Positions 25,539-34,412 of a stretch of DNA of 64,000 bases are shown piece by piece (positions within the stretch are counted from its first letter, which is position 1; each line of letters opens with the position of its first letter). The stretch covers positions 15,491 through 79,490 of the forward strand of contig JBMNVR010000010.1 in NCBI GenBank assembly GCA_050946935.1, written 5' to 3'. Under the pieces are notes generated by a model. The model worked only from the letters and a program-made list of their open reading frames with translations, had not been told where the DNA came from and made no database searches. Source of the DNA: UQRS01 sp050946935. GTDB lineage: Bacteria > Bacillota > Clostridia > Oscillospirales > Acutalibacteraceae. The translations under genes and the position numbers were made by a program.

Positions 25539-25575
25539 GAAAAGCCTGCATGCCAGCAAAGGTGTGCGGGCTTTT
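25539..25575. terminator. Hairpin terminator after the small peptide gene
   Basis: AAAAGCC-T-GCA and TGC-G-GGCTTTTT arms. It can serve both the peptide gene and the convergent formyl-THF cycloligase operon. Confidence 0.7.
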
Positions 25576-25626
25576 TGACGTTTTTCTCTTTACGAATCGC
25601 AAAAAGGCATTCGGCCCGCCGCAGCG

Positions 25627-26223
25627 TCAAAACTGCCGTTCGCCGTCGACCGCACAAACCCCCCGCTCGGTCACCACAACGTCCACCGGAAGATCGAATC
25701 GTCCATGCCGGATCGTTCCGGCGAAATCGCGGCTGTAGCACAGTCCGACCGTCCGCCCCGCAAATCCGGCAATATAGCGGTCATAATATCCCTTGCCATA
25801 GCCAAGGCGATACCCCCTCCGGTCGATCATCAAAGCGGGAACCAGCATCAGCCCCCCGGCCGCAGGGTCGGCAACCGGCGCGGATGCTGGCGGTTCCTCC
25901 ACGCCGAAGGCACCCGGCTCCACCTGTCCAAGAGAGGAGATAAAATGAAATCGCATTTCCCTTGTGCCGGGGATGCATCGGGGCACAGCAACCTCTTTCC
26001 CCGCGTCCAGAGCGGAGCGCAGAATGAACCGCGTTTCCACCTCCAACGGGGTGGCAAGATAGAGGAAAACCCGGCCGGCCCGTTTATACTGCCACAGCCG
26101 GAGAACATTCTGCGCCACAGCGCCATCCATGCGCGCCTTTTCCTCCGGGTCGAGGGCGCCGCGCCGGGCCTTAGCCTCCTGTCGAAGCTGCTGCTTATAT
26201 TCCCGCAGATTCACCGGATTCAT
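25627..26223 (-). CDS. 5-formyltetrahydrofolate cyclo-ligase
   Basis: Converts 5-formyl-THF to 5,10-methenyl-THF with ATP, returning folate to the one-carbon pool. It is 198 residues, with YKQQLRQEAKARRGAL at the N-terminus, LMLVPALMIDRRGYRLGYGK and GYYDRYIAGF as the ATP/folate site near residue 140. ATG 26223 overlaps the stop of the DJ-1 gene (ATGA), so it is coupled to it. It is the last gene of the thyX-tmk operon, and its folate role fits that neighbourhood. Confidence 0.93.
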   Translation of the reverse strand: MNPVNLREYKQQLRQEAKARRGALDPEEKARMDGAVAQNVLRLWQYKRAGRVFLYLATPLEVETRFILRSALDAGKEVAVPRCIPGTREMRFHFISSLGQVEPGAFGVEEPPASAPVADPAAGGLMLVPALMIDRRGYRLGYGKGYYDRYIAGFAGRTVGLCYSRDFAGTIRHGRFDLPVDVVVTERGVCAVDGERQF

Positions 26224-26762
26224 ACGCACTGCATCGCGTCGCGAAGCCGCCGCGCCGCCTCAATCCCCTGGAAATGCCGGACAATCTCCAATCCAAAGTC
26301 GAGCGCCACGCCGGCTCCCCTGGCTGTAATAATCGTATCCTCCACACAAACCGGGGTGTCCAGCACCCGCGCACCGGCAAGTTCCCCCTCGAATCCGGGG
26401 AAGCAGACGGCGCGCTTGCCCTCCAGCAATCCCTTGTGTCCCAAAATAGAGGGCGCGGCGCAAATCGCCGCAATCAGCTTGCCGTTTCCGGCCGCATAGT
26501 CGATGCAGGTCTGCACCCGGCCGGATTTTTCAAGATTCAATGTTCCCGGCATCCCGCCCGGGAGGATAATCCCCTCCATCTGCGGATCCGGGGCAATCTC
26601 CGACTCCATGACGTCGGCCGTCACCGGAATCCGGTGTGCGCCGGTAATCACCTTGCCGCCGACACCGACCGTATACACCTCCAGCCCGGCGCGGCGCAGG
26701 ACGTCAAGCGTAACAAGCGCCTCGATTTCTTCAAACCCTTCGGCCAAAAACAAATACAGCAT
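26220..26762 (-). CDS. DJ-1/PfpI family protein
   Basis: A 180-residue DJ-1 superfamily protein. The conserved Glu lies in AEGFEEIEA (about residues 7-15) and the nucleophile Cys101 in IAAICAAPSILG, followed by the TPVCVEDTIITARGAG segment. Family members include ThiJ/YajL-type glyoxalase, deglycase or chaperone-like proteins; which applies here cannot be told. It is translated between tmk (6-bp gap) and the folate ligase (4-bp overlap). Confidence 0.92.
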   Translation of the reverse strand: MLYLFLAEGFEEIEALVTLDVLRRAGLEVYTVGVGGKVITGAHRIPVTADVMESEIAPDPQMEGIILPGGMPGTLNLEKSGRVQTCIDYAAGNGKLIAAICAAPSILGHKGLLEGKRAVCFPGFEGELAGARVLDTPVCVEDTIITARGAGVALDFGLEIVRHFQGIEAARRLRDAMQCV

Positions 26763-26768
26763 GGCATA

Positions 26769-27437
26769 TTACTCCTTTACCGCGGCAGCAATTTTTTGCG
26801 CCAGCGTTTCGGTAATCTCCTCCATCGGAAGAGGCTCCCCGTCCCGGGCGCAGGAAACAGTCGTCCAGCCGAGCCGCTCGGCTGCAAAAGCAGCCGCCTC
26901 CCTGCAAGTGCGCTGATAGTCCCGATCTCGCTCATGGAGATCCTTTTTGCCCTCGTCCCCCGCATATCTGCCGGAAAGCAGCCTTTCGCTCACCTCAACC
27001 GGCATGTCGAGATAAAGGGTCAAATCAGGCGCGGGGATGCCGATTTTTCCAACCTCCAGCGCATAAAGCCAGTCGATATATCCGGCCCATTCCGCCCGCG
27101 GCAGCTTGGCCGTCTGATGGATTGCGTTGGAGGAGATATACCGCCCGGCCAGAATCACCCGCCCAGCCTCGTACGCCTCGCGCCAGTAGCGGACAAAGCT
27201 CGCATACCGATCGGCCGCGTAAAAAATCGACGCGGCATAGGCGTTGACCGCCCCCGGTTCTTTCCCGAAATCGCCGGCCAGATACATCTTTACAAGGGTG
27301 CTCGACGGGTCGTCGTAATCAGGGAAGGAGATGGTTTTCGCCTCAATCCCCCGTGCGCGCAGCACGTCCGGCAGGCGGGCAAGCTGGGTGGATTTCCCCG
27401 AACCGTCCAGGCCCTCCAGCACGATCAGCTTACCCAT
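26769..27437 (-). CDS. tmk: Thymidylate kinase
   Basis: Phosphorylates dTMP to dTDP. It is 222 residues with the P-loop EGLDGSGKST (8-17). The usual DRY motif appears as GRYISSNAIHQ, and a lid region follows (SGRYAGDEGKKDLHERD). It overlaps the end of thyX by eight bases, so dTMP synthesis and phosphorylation are made from one message. It is slightly longer than the typical 205-215 residues, and the Asp of DRY is replaced by Gly. Confidence 0.93.
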   Translation of the reverse strand: MGKLIVLEGLDGSGKSTQLARLPDVLRARGIEAKTISFPDYDDPSSTLVKMYLAGDFGKEPGAVNAYAASIFYAADRYASFVRYWREAYEAGRVILAGRYISSNAIHQTAKLPRAEWAGYIDWLYALEVGKIGIPAPDLTLYLDMPVEVSERLLSGRYAGDEGKKDLHERDRDYQRTCREAAAFAAERLGWTTVSCARDGEPLPMEEITETLAQKIAAAVKE

Positions 27438-28206
27438 GGCTTTCCTCGTCCTTTCCGAATTTTCTGCGCATTTCGGCCGCCCGGCCGCAGGACATCTTCC
27501 CCTCCGGACACGGGCCGATCAGGCAGGACGGCCCCGCGTTCTTAAAGAGATTCGGCGCTACCTCCCGCACCAGAGCGAGCATCTGACAGGCGACCTCCCG
27601 AATCTCCCACTGGGCACGGTTGCAGCAGCGGTGGCGGAAGAAATTTTGCAAGCTCCGCGCATTCATGGTCAGGATCATCTTGGTTGTGCAGGCATTGGGG
27701 AGGACGAAACGCGCGTCCTCGATCGCCTGCTTTTCGGCCTTTCTGGCCGCCTCGTTTTCCGTCAGGCCGGCGGCGAGCAGCTCGGTTTTGTGCCGCTCGC
27801 ACAGCAGGGCGGTCAGCTTTTGATAAACCTCCTGATCCCGCTTCATCTCAGCAATATACAGCGCCTTTGCCTCCGGTATTGCGGCAATCTCGGGCGGGAG
27901 GACATAGTCAAACTGCTTCTCCCGCACATAGCGCTGGCTCTGCACCGAGAAAGAGGCCATCCGATGCCGTGTGATCTGCGCCAGAAGAGAGCGGGAAACC
28001 CCCTCAATTCCAAAGGTGAAGGAAGCGTGCTCGATCGGGCTTTCATGCCCGATCTCGGCCAGCATTTCCACAAAGGAAGCCGTTTTCTCCTCCGTCAGGC
28101 CATCCATCACCGTCTCGATCGACGAGGGAGAGTAGCAAAGCTTGGCGGCGGCGGCCACCGTTTTTTCCGGCAGCGGGGTATGGGTAATCAAAGTGACCTT
28201 TGGCAT
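27430..28206 (-). CDS. thyX: Flavin-dependent thymidylate synthase ThyX
   Basis: Makes dTMP from dUMP using methylene-THF as carbon donor and FADH2 as reductant, regenerating THF directly. It is 258 residues. The ThyX motif RHRxxSx(6)SxRY is present as RHRMASFSVQSQRY (about residues 80-93). The extended C-terminus has a Cys-rich SCLIGPCPEGKMSC. ATG 28206 is preferred over GTG 28215, because the GTG sits directly on the AGGAG. First gene of a dTMP/folate operon. Confidence 0.95.
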   Translation of the reverse strand: MPKVTLITHTPLPEKTVAAAAKLCYSPSSIETVMDGLTEEKTASFVEMLAEIGHESPIEHASFTFGIEGVSRSLLAQITRHRMASFSVQSQRYVREKQFDYVLPPEIAAIPEAKALYIAEMKRDQEVYQKLTALLCERHKTELLAAGLTENEAARKAEKQAIEDARFVLPNACTTKMILTMNARSLQNFFRHRCCNRAQWEIREVACQMLALVREVAPNLFKNAGPSCLIGPCPEGKMSCGRAAEMRRKFGKDEESHG

Positions 28207-28265
28207 GTCCTGCACGCTCCTGTTACATGATAAAGTAGGCCTGTCCGGCCGACCGATTTGGTAAT

Positions 28266-28294
28266 ATTATATCAAAACCATCTTCTTTAAGCAA
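28266..28294 (-). promoter_or_regulatory. Probable promoter of the thyX operon
   Basis: Minus strand TATAAT (28271-28266), with a weak TTGCTT -35 17 bp upstream (28294-28289). Confidence 0.45.
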
Positions 28295-28408
28295 TGCATC
28301 AAGCTAAAATTTTAAAAAATTATAATTTTCCATATAAACCCCTTTTTTTTGCAGCGGCGGCGTGTTAAAATGAGATAGTAAAAAATTTAATACAGGAGTG
28401 GATTGTAT

Positions 28409-29560
28409 ATGGCGTCAATTGATTTCAAGCACACCCCGTTTGGCGAGCTGGCCATCGTCAGCATGCGGGGCTGTGAAGAAATCTCCAAAAAAGTGGACAA
28501 CTACCTGCAGCAGTGGCGCGGCACGCCGGAGGATAAGACCTTCGTCATCCCGACCGCCTGCCCCCGCTTCGGCACGGGAGAGGCAAAGGGCGTCGTCCAC
28601 CACACCGCCAGGGGGCTGGACGTTTACATCATCTGCGACATGTTCAACTACGGCGTTACTTATAAAATGTACGGCAACGACGTCCCGATGAGTCCGGACG
28701 ACCACTATCAGGATCTCAAACGGATCATTGCCGCCATGGCGGGCAAGGCGCGCCGCCTGACCGTCATCATGCCCATGCTGTACGAGGGACGGCAGCACCG
28801 CCGCAGCACGCGCGAGTCGCTCGACAGTGCCCTCGCTTTGCAGGAGCTGGTCTCTATGGGCGTGTCCAACATCATCACTTTTGACGCTCACGATCCCCGG
28901 ATTCAGAATGCCATTCCGCTAAGCGGCTTCGACAATGTGCAGGCGACCTATCAGATGATTAAGGCCCTGCTCCGGGCCGAGCCGGACATCAAGCTGGATA
29001 AGGAAAACGCCATGATTATCTCCCCGGACGAGGGCGGAATGAGCCGCTGCATCTACTACTCTTCCGTCCTGGGGCTGGAGATGGGCATGTTCTACAAACG
29101 CCGCAACTACTCCATCGTGGTCAACGGCCGCAACCCGATTGAGGCGCACGAATTCCTCGGCAACGACGTCGCCGGCAAGGACGTTATCATCGTTGACGAC
29201 ATGATCGCCTCGGGCGACTCGATGTTGGATATCGCCGTTAAATTGAAAGAGAAAAATGCCGCCCGCATCTTCATGTTCGCGACCTTCGGCCTGTTTGTCG
29301 AGGGATTGTCAAAATTCGATGATTTCTATAAGCGCGGCCTGCTCGACCAGGTGTTTACAACCAACCTGGTCTATGCCAGGGACGATCTGCTCGAGCGGGA
29401 GTGGTACACCCGCGTCGACATGTCGAAATACATCGCCTACCTGATCGACACCCTGAACTACGACAATTCGATCAGCAAACTGCTTGACCCGGTCGACCGG
29501 ATCAAAGCCGCTCTGGACAAGCATAACGCGAAGCTCAGCGACGCACAACTGAAGATCTGA
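28409..29560 (+). CDS. prs: Ribose-phosphate pyrophosphokinase
   Basis: Makes PRPP from ribose 5-phosphate and ATP for purine, pyrimidine and NAD synthesis. It is 383 residues, a long clostridial form. Segments visible are MYEG-type catalytic loop LYEGRQHRRSTRESLDSALA, FDAHDPRIQNAIP, and the PRPP loop DVIIVDDMIASGDSML (about 255-270). ATG 28409 follows ACAGGAGTG. It is monocistronic, between divergent thyX and a strong terminator. PRPP feeds xpt, purC and guaA elsewhere in the window. Confidence 0.9.
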   Translation: MASIDFKHTPFGELAIVSMRGCEEISKKVDNYLQQWRGTPEDKTFVIPTACPRFGTGEAKGVVHHTARGLDVYIICDMFNYGVTYKMYGNDVPMSPDDHYQDLKRIIAAMAGKARRLTVIMPMLYEGRQHRRSTRESLDSALALQELVSMGVSNIITFDAHDPRIQNAIPLSGFDNVQATYQMIKALLRAEPDIKLDKENAMIISPDEGGMSRCIYYSSVLGLEMGMFYKRRNYSIVVNGRNPIEAHEFLGNDVAGKDVIIVDDMIASGDSMLDIAVKLKEKNAARIFMFATFGLFVEGLSKFDDFYKRGLLDQVFTTNLVYARDDLLEREWYTRVDMSKYIAYLIDTLNYDNSISKLLDPVDRIKAALDKHNAKLSDAQLKI

Positions 29561-29581
29561 CATCTTTCCCGAAAGGGAAAC

Positions 29582-29625
29582 TGCGGGCCGCAACAAACTG
29601 CATGTTGCGGCCCGTTTTCATCATG
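29582..29625 (+). terminator. Terminator of prs
   Basis: GCGGGCCGCAAC/GTTGCGGCCCG arms with a nine-base loop, then TTTTC. Confidence 0.85.
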
Positions 29626-29644
29626 GAACGAGGGGGAAAAACGC

Positions 29645-30988
29645 ATGTACACACTGCCCGAACAAACGCTTTTGCACCATACCGGCTACGACGTCATCGT
29701 GGTCGGGGGCGGCCCGGCCGGATGCGCCGCCGCTGCCGCCGCCGCGAGAGAGGGGGTCCGCACCCTGCTGATCGAATCAACCTTTGTCCTTGGCGGGATG
29801 GGTACCGCCGGGCTGGTCCCGGCCTGGTGTCCCTTTTCGGATAAAGAGAAAATCCTCTACCGCGGCATCGCGGAGGAGGTTTTCACCGCCGCCAAAGCCG
29901 AAATGTCTGCGGTCGGCAGGGACGACCTCGACTGGGTGCCGATCGACGCCGAAGCGCTCAAGCGGGTTTACGACCGGCTGGTGTTCGGCAGCGGGGCGGA
30001 GGTGCTGTTCGGCACCACCCTCTGTGGCGCCGACTGCGCGGACGGGAAAATCCGCGCCCTGATCGCGGCCAACAAGGGCGGTCTGGCCGCCTACAGTGCA
30101 AAAATCTACATCGACTGCACCGGGGACGGCGATCTGGCCGCGGCCGCCGGTGCGCGTTTCCACATGGGGGCGGAGGACGGCACGCTCATGCCCGCAACCC
30201 ACTGCTTTACCCTCGCCGGCGTGAAGATGGAAGCCTTTCTTCGCGATCCCAAAAACGGACGGGACACGACCGGCGGTCTCCACCCCAACAACAAAAGCAG
30301 CATTACCTATGCGCTTGCAAAGGATGGCCGCTACCCGCACATCACCGACGAGCATCTCTGCAATTCTTATCTTGGCGCCGACGTCGTCGGTTTCAACGCC
30401 GGACACCTCTGGGACGTCGACAATACAGATCCCTTCTCGGTCTCAAAGGCCATGCCGCTGGGGCGCGAGATTGCGAAGGAGTACAAGGACGCCTTAGCCG
30501 AATATTTTCCCGAAGCGTTCGCGGACACCTACCTCTGCGCGACGGCCCAGCTCATGGGCGTGCGGGAGAGCCGCCGCATCGTCGGGGACTACACTCTGAC
30601 GGCGGAGGATTACACGAACCGCGCCTCCTTCCCGGACGAAATCAGCCGCAACTGCTACTACATCGACGTGCACATGACGCCGGAGGAAAAGGCCGCCTGC
30701 CCCGATCGCGCGGCCGCGCAGTCCCGCTATGGCAAGGGGGAATCGCACGGCATCCCCTACCGCTGCCTGACCCCCAAGGGAATTGTCAACCTTCTGACGG
30801 CGGGACGGATGATCTCCTGCGACCGGAGGCTGCTGGCCAGCGTGCGGGTAATGCCCAACTGTCTCACAACCGGGGAGGCGGCCGGAACCGCCGCCGCAAT
30901 GGCCGCCCGGAGCGACTGCAACACCCACGCGGTGGACACCGACGCTCTGCGCACCCGTCTGCGGGAGAACGGCGCTTATTTCAAATAG
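29645..30988 (+). CDS. FAD-dependent oxidoreductase (PF12831-like)
   Basis: A 447-residue flavoprotein with the dinucleotide motif YDVIVVGGGPAGCAAAAAAA (about 15-34), the LIESTFVLGGMGTAGL segment typical of the FAD-dependent oxidoreductase family PF12831, YIDCTGDGDLAAAAGA (about 158-173) and a C-terminal FAD contact (CLTTGEAAGTAAAMAA). Members oxidise or reduce organic substrates, often with an undefined partner; the substrate is not evident. GAGGGGGAAAAACGC precedes the ATG. No co-transcribed gene is seen, and prs upstream is terminated. Confidence 0.85.
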   Translation: MYTLPEQTLLHHTGYDVIVVGGGPAGCAAAAAAAREGVRTLLIESTFVLGGMGTAGLVPAWCPFSDKEKILYRGIAEEVFTAAKAEMSAVGRDDLDWVPIDAEALKRVYDRLVFGSGAEVLFGTTLCGADCADGKIRALIAANKGGLAAYSAKIYIDCTGDGDLAAAAGARFHMGAEDGTLMPATHCFTLAGVKMEAFLRDPKNGRDTTGGLHPNNKSSITYALAKDGRYPHITDEHLCNSYLGADVVGFNAGHLWDVDNTDPFSVSKAMPLGREIAKEYKDALAEYFPEAFADTYLCATAQLMGVRESRRIVGDYTLTAEDYTNRASFPDEISRNCYYIDVHMTPEEKAACPDRAAAQSRYGKGESHGIPYRCLTPKGIVNLLTAGRMISCDRRLLASVRVMPNCLTTGEAAGTAAAMAARSDCNTHAVDTDALRTRLRENGAYFK

Positions 30989-31188
30989 GACGGGCGGCCC
31001 GGTATAATTCGGGCGGACATGAGATGTCTCCGCAGCGTGAGCGGGAAGACCTGTGCTTTGCTGTACGTCACAGTTCTGTCGTACCCTTTTCCTTGGATTT
31101 CCCCGGTGCATCCATTACAGCTTGCTCAAACCTAAACAAATGTCCGGTTTTCGCCCTGCTTTTGTCCATGAATCCTCCCAAAAGCCGG

Positions 31189-31217
31189 TAGACAAGGCGC
31201 GACACATTTTGTATAAT
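31189..31217 (+). promoter_or_regulatory. Promoter of the GH76-dockerin gene
   Basis: TAGACA (31189-31194), 17-bp spacer, TATAAT (31212-31217). The rest of the 305-bp gap 30989-31293 shows no gene. Confidence 0.7.
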
Positions 31218-31293
31218 ATATACAGTATTTTTCATACGTTCCCACCCCAAAAGCACCCCACAAACCAAGCCTTTTAAGGAGGATCCGACCATC

Positions 31294-33045
31294 ATGAAAT
31301 CGTTTAAGAAAATCCTGGCCTGCCTGTTGGCCCTCTCCCTGCTGCTTTGCAGTCTGCCGGCCGCCCTGGCCGACAGCTACCTGCTGGGCGACGCCGACCG
31401 GGACGGAAGTGTGACCGTCTCTGATGTGGTGGCGCTGCGGCAGGCCATCGTCCAGGGAGAAGCGGCGCCCGCTCTTTTGGAAACCGGCAACCTTGACGAG
31501 GACGGGAAGCTGACCGTCTCCGACGTGGTGGCGCTGCGCGGCCTGATCCTCTCGGGTGGCGAGGGCACTTGTATCGATACTCCCTTCGGCGATCTGGAGG
31601 CCGCCTACCGGATCACCGCAAAATTCTCCGGCAAAGCTGTTTGTCCGTCGGACATAAACACCGGCCTCGGCCAGTGGGAGGATGTCGGCGCCCGCAGCCA
31701 GCTCTGGAAAATCGTCCCGGCCGGCGGCGGCTATTACCTTCTTGAATCCCCCGCCACCGGCAAGGTACTGACCTTGGGAGAGGCGGGCGACATCCTGATG
31801 TTCCAGATGGACGAATACGCCGGTCTGGACACGCAGAAGATCAAATTCCTGCCCGCCGGGGAGGATGGATACTGGAACCTTACGGTCAAATCGACCGGCG
31901 AGAACCGGTATATGGAAATCCCCTTCGCCGGCCTGACCGAAACGGCCGGGCGAACCGACGGCTGGCCCTTCTGGATGGGGGACGGCAACGACACGGACAA
32001 CAAGCGGTTCACGGTCGTCGCGGCCGAGGTCGACACGCCGGTTTTTGACGCCGCCTGGGCCGAAAGCGTGTATGACACTTTCATGAAACAGTTCAAGGGG
32101 GACGACGGCAACGGCGGCGCTTACTTCATCGGCTCGAGCGATTTCTGGAAAACGGCCGAGCTGACCGAGATGATCCTCGACTGCTATGAAGCCACTGGGG
32201 AACAGAAATATCTGAACGATTATGAGGATTTCTACCGCGGCTTTATCAACGCCCACGGGACCAACTGGTCCTCCAACAAATACAACGACGATCTGATCTG
32301 GATGGTCATCTCCTGCTGTCGGGCTTATCAGCTTACCCAAAAGGACGAATACCGCAACGTAGCGAAAGAGAATTTCGACCTCGTCTATAAGCGGGGCTAT
32401 GACGATGTTTTGGGCGGCGGCGTCTACTGGACCACCGACAAGGGCGAGAAAAACGCCTGCATCAACGGTCCGATGACCATTGCAGCCTGCTACCTTTCAC
32501 AGATGTTCGACGGCGCGGCCGGAGCGGCCTATATGGAATATGCAAAATCCATCTACGCCTGGGAGCGCGCAACCCTCTTCAATGCCGAAACCGGCGAGGT
32601 TTATGATAACATTGCGGTAGACGGTACGTTGAGCACCACTGTTTTCACCTATAATCTGGGCACCTTCATCGGTTCGGGTGCCCTGCTCTACCGCCTGACC
32701 GGAGACGCCGCCTACCGCAGCGACGCAAAACTGGCCGCTGACCATACCGTGCAGGTCAAATATCAAAGCAACTGCATCACCGACGAATCAGGCGGAGACC
32801 TTGACGGTTTCAAGGGTATTCTGGTTCGCTGGCTGTACAAGTACATCGACATGACGGGAACGACCGATTATGACGCGTGGCTGGCCCTGAACATCACCAC
32901 CGGGTGGGAGAACCGGAACAATCTCGGCCTTGTGGGCACCAAGTGGGGCTGCCGTTCCAGCGGGGACGAGCCGGAAGCACCCTTCTCCTACGGCACCTAT
33001 ATCAGCCTGATTATGCCCTTTGATCTTTCCTCTATCCCGCAGTAA
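31294..33045 (+). CDS. Secreted GH76-like alpha-1,6-mannanase with N-terminal dockerin
   Basis: A 583-residue exported protein: signal peptide (about 1-27), type I dockerin directly after it (LLGDADRDGSVTVSDVVALR at 30-49 and the second loop at 65-88), a beta-trefoil-like carbohydrate-binding segment (about 100-245, with YRITAKFSGKA and WKIVPAGGGYYLLES), and a GH76-type (alpha/alpha)6 catalytic domain (about 255-580) with adjacent Asp332-Asp333 in YNDDLIWM. GH76 enzymes cut alpha-1,6-mannans of yeast walls or mycobacterial-type glycans. The N-terminal position of the dockerin is unusual. AAGGAGGATCC precedes the ATG. Confidence 0.82.
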   Translation: MKSFKKILACLLALSLLLCSLPAALADSYLLGDADRDGSVTVSDVVALRQAIVQGEAAPALLETGNLDEDGKLTVSDVVALRGLILSGGEGTCIDTPFGDLEAAYRITAKFSGKAVCPSDINTGLGQWEDVGARSQLWKIVPAGGGYYLLESPATGKVLTLGEAGDILMFQMDEYAGLDTQKIKFLPAGEDGYWNLTVKSTGENRYMEIPFAGLTETAGRTDGWPFWMGDGNDTDNKRFTVVAAEVDTPVFDAAWAESVYDTFMKQFKGDDGNGGAYFIGSSDFWKTAELTEMILDCYEATGEQKYLNDYEDFYRGFINAHGTNWSSNKYNDDLIWMVISCCRAYQLTQKDEYRNVAKENFDLVYKRGYDDVLGGGVYWTTDKGEKNACINGPMTIAACYLSQMFDGAAGAAYMEYAKSIYAWERATLFNAETGEVYDNIAVDGTLSTTVFTYNLGTFIGSGALLYRLTGDAAYRSDAKLAADHTVQVKYQSNCITDESGGDLDGFKGILVRWLYKYIDMTGTTDYDAWLALNITTGWENRNNLGLVGTKWGCRSSGDEPEAPFSYGTYISLIMPFDLSSIPQ

Positions 33046-33109
33046 GACAGCCAAAATCACGATCCGCAAAAGAACGGCGTTGTCGGGACAAACCCAATAT
33101 GGAACAGAA

Positions 33110-33160
33110 AAAAAACAAGCAGCTTCTGCGGGGAACCCGCGAAAGCTGCTTGTTTTTTGA
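33110..33160. terminator. Bidirectional terminator between GH76 and DegV genes
   Basis: AAACAAGCAGCTT and AAAGCTGCTTGTTTTTT arms, with an inner GCGGG/CCCGC stem. Confidence 0.88.
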
Positions 33161-33194
33161 AAGACACGCTCCGGACAGCGTAGCCTTGGCGTCC

Positions 33195-34082
33195 TTAATT
33201 TCTCGTCTTGCCAAGATAGAAAAGAGCCACCGTTCCCGGACCGGAATGCGCTCCGATCACCGGGCCGATATAGTTAACCTTGATCTCTTTCACACGGATG
33301 TGTTCCCGGATAAAATCGATCAGATGCTGTACCTCTCCCTCACAGTCGCCGTGGCTGATAAAGATGGTCTGCTCCCCTTCCGCGGGGTCAATCGTCTCCA
33401 GCATATGCCGGGCCAGCGCCTCCAGCGACTGACGGCGGCCACGCACCTTTTCCCTCGGAATCAGGCGGCCGGCGTCATCAACATGCATGACCGGCTTAAT
33501 GCCAAGGATGGTTCCAAACAACGCCGCCGCGGAAGAGACCCGGCCGCCTCGCTTCAGATGATTCAGATCGTCGACCGTGAACCAGTGACAGAGGCGCAGA
33601 CGGTTGTCCTCCACCCAGCGGGCCAGTTCGGTTATAGACAGCCCCTCATCCCGCTTTTTGGCGGCATGATAGACCAACAGCCCCTCCCCCATCGAGGCGG
33701 CCAGGGTGTCGACTGTGTAAATCTGCCGGTCGGGATATTTCTCCCTCAGTTCCTCGGTCGCCAGGACCGAGGATTGATACGTTCCCGACAGCGCCGAGGA
33801 AAAGGCCAGGATCAACACGTCCTTTCCTGCGTCCAGATAAGGTGCGGCAACCTCCATATAAGTCGCGGCGTTGATCTGGTTTGTCTTGGGCTGTGCGCCG
33901 GCGCGCACCCGGTCGTAAAACGCCTGGAACCCAATCTCCCGCCCGTCGGGATAGTTTTTGTATACCTCCCCCTCTGCCAGGGTGAACTCCATCGGGATGA
34001 CAACAACATCCATCTCCTCCACCAGTTCGGGCGTCAGATCGCAGGTGGAATCGGTTATAATCACATACTCTTTTTCCGTCAT
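33195..34082 (-). CDS. DegV family fatty-acid-binding protein
   Basis: A 295-residue DegV protein: VIITDSTCDLTPELVEEMDV at the N-terminus, the lipid-contact motif FSSALSGTYQSS (about 95-106), then VDDLNHLKRGGRVSSAAALF and IGAHSGPGTVALFYLG at the C-terminus. DegV/FakB proteins bind fatty acids and present them to the FakA kinase in the cytoplasm; no fakA is nearby. Of two in-frame ATGs, 34082 has the better spacing to GGAGG. Confidence 0.93.
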   Translation of the reverse strand: MTEKEYVIITDSTCDLTPELVEEMDVVVIPMEFTLAEGEVYKNYPDGREIGFQAFYDRVRAGAQPKTNQINAATYMEVAAPYLDAGKDVLILAFSSALSGTYQSSVLATEELREKYPDRQIYTVDTLAASMGEGLLVYHAAKKRDEGLSITELARWVEDNRLRLCHWFTVDDLNHLKRGGRVSSAAALFGTILGIKPVMHVDDAGRLIPREKVRGRRQSLEALARHMLETIDPAEGEQTIFISHGDCEGEVQHLIDFIREHIRVKEIKVNYIGPVIGAHSGPGTVALFYLGKTRN

Positions 34083-34144
34083 ATGCATAAACCTCCAATA
34101 TTTTTCCAAGATTTTGGAAAATGAATTCTCATATTATTACATAT

Positions 34145-34173
34145 ATAATAATACACCTGCGCACTTTTTGCAA
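34145..34173 (-). promoter_or_regulatory. Promoter of the DegV gene
   Basis: Minus strand TTGCAA (34173-34168), 17-bp spacer, TATTAT (34150-34145). Confidence 0.6.
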
Positions 34174-34278
34174 ACATATTTTCAAATTCAATGGATCTTT
34201 CCGCAGAACCGCCGTTCCAAAGCACGGTCGGCCTTTCTCTGCCTTCCGTTCGCGCCCCGTGGCTTTGCGGGAATCCAT

Positions 34279-34307
34279 TTGACAAATCCCTCGATTTAGG
34301 CTATTAT
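34279..34307 (+). promoter_or_regulatory. Promoter of glmS
   Basis: TTGACA (34279-34284), 17-bp spacer, TATTAT (34302-34307). The leader of about 100 bases to the start codon shows no glmS ribozyme core. Confidence 0.75.
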
Positions 34308-34412
34308 AATTTTATATATACTGATATAAAATCGCAAATGAGAACGCAGAATATACAAAATCACAAACAATCCGCAGTGTGACCGAATTATTTTTGAAAG
34401 GCAGTGATGCGC

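Noticed and set aside
30989..31188. Cobalamin-type riboswitch upstream of the GH76 gene
   Set aside because: A short GCGGGAAG-like string is present, but no B12-box context or multi-stem fold, and the promoter lies downstream of it.
34308..34412. glmS ribozyme upstream of glmS
   Set aside because: The leader is only about 100 bases and AT-rich, and none of the conserved ribozyme core or pseudoknot strands can be found.
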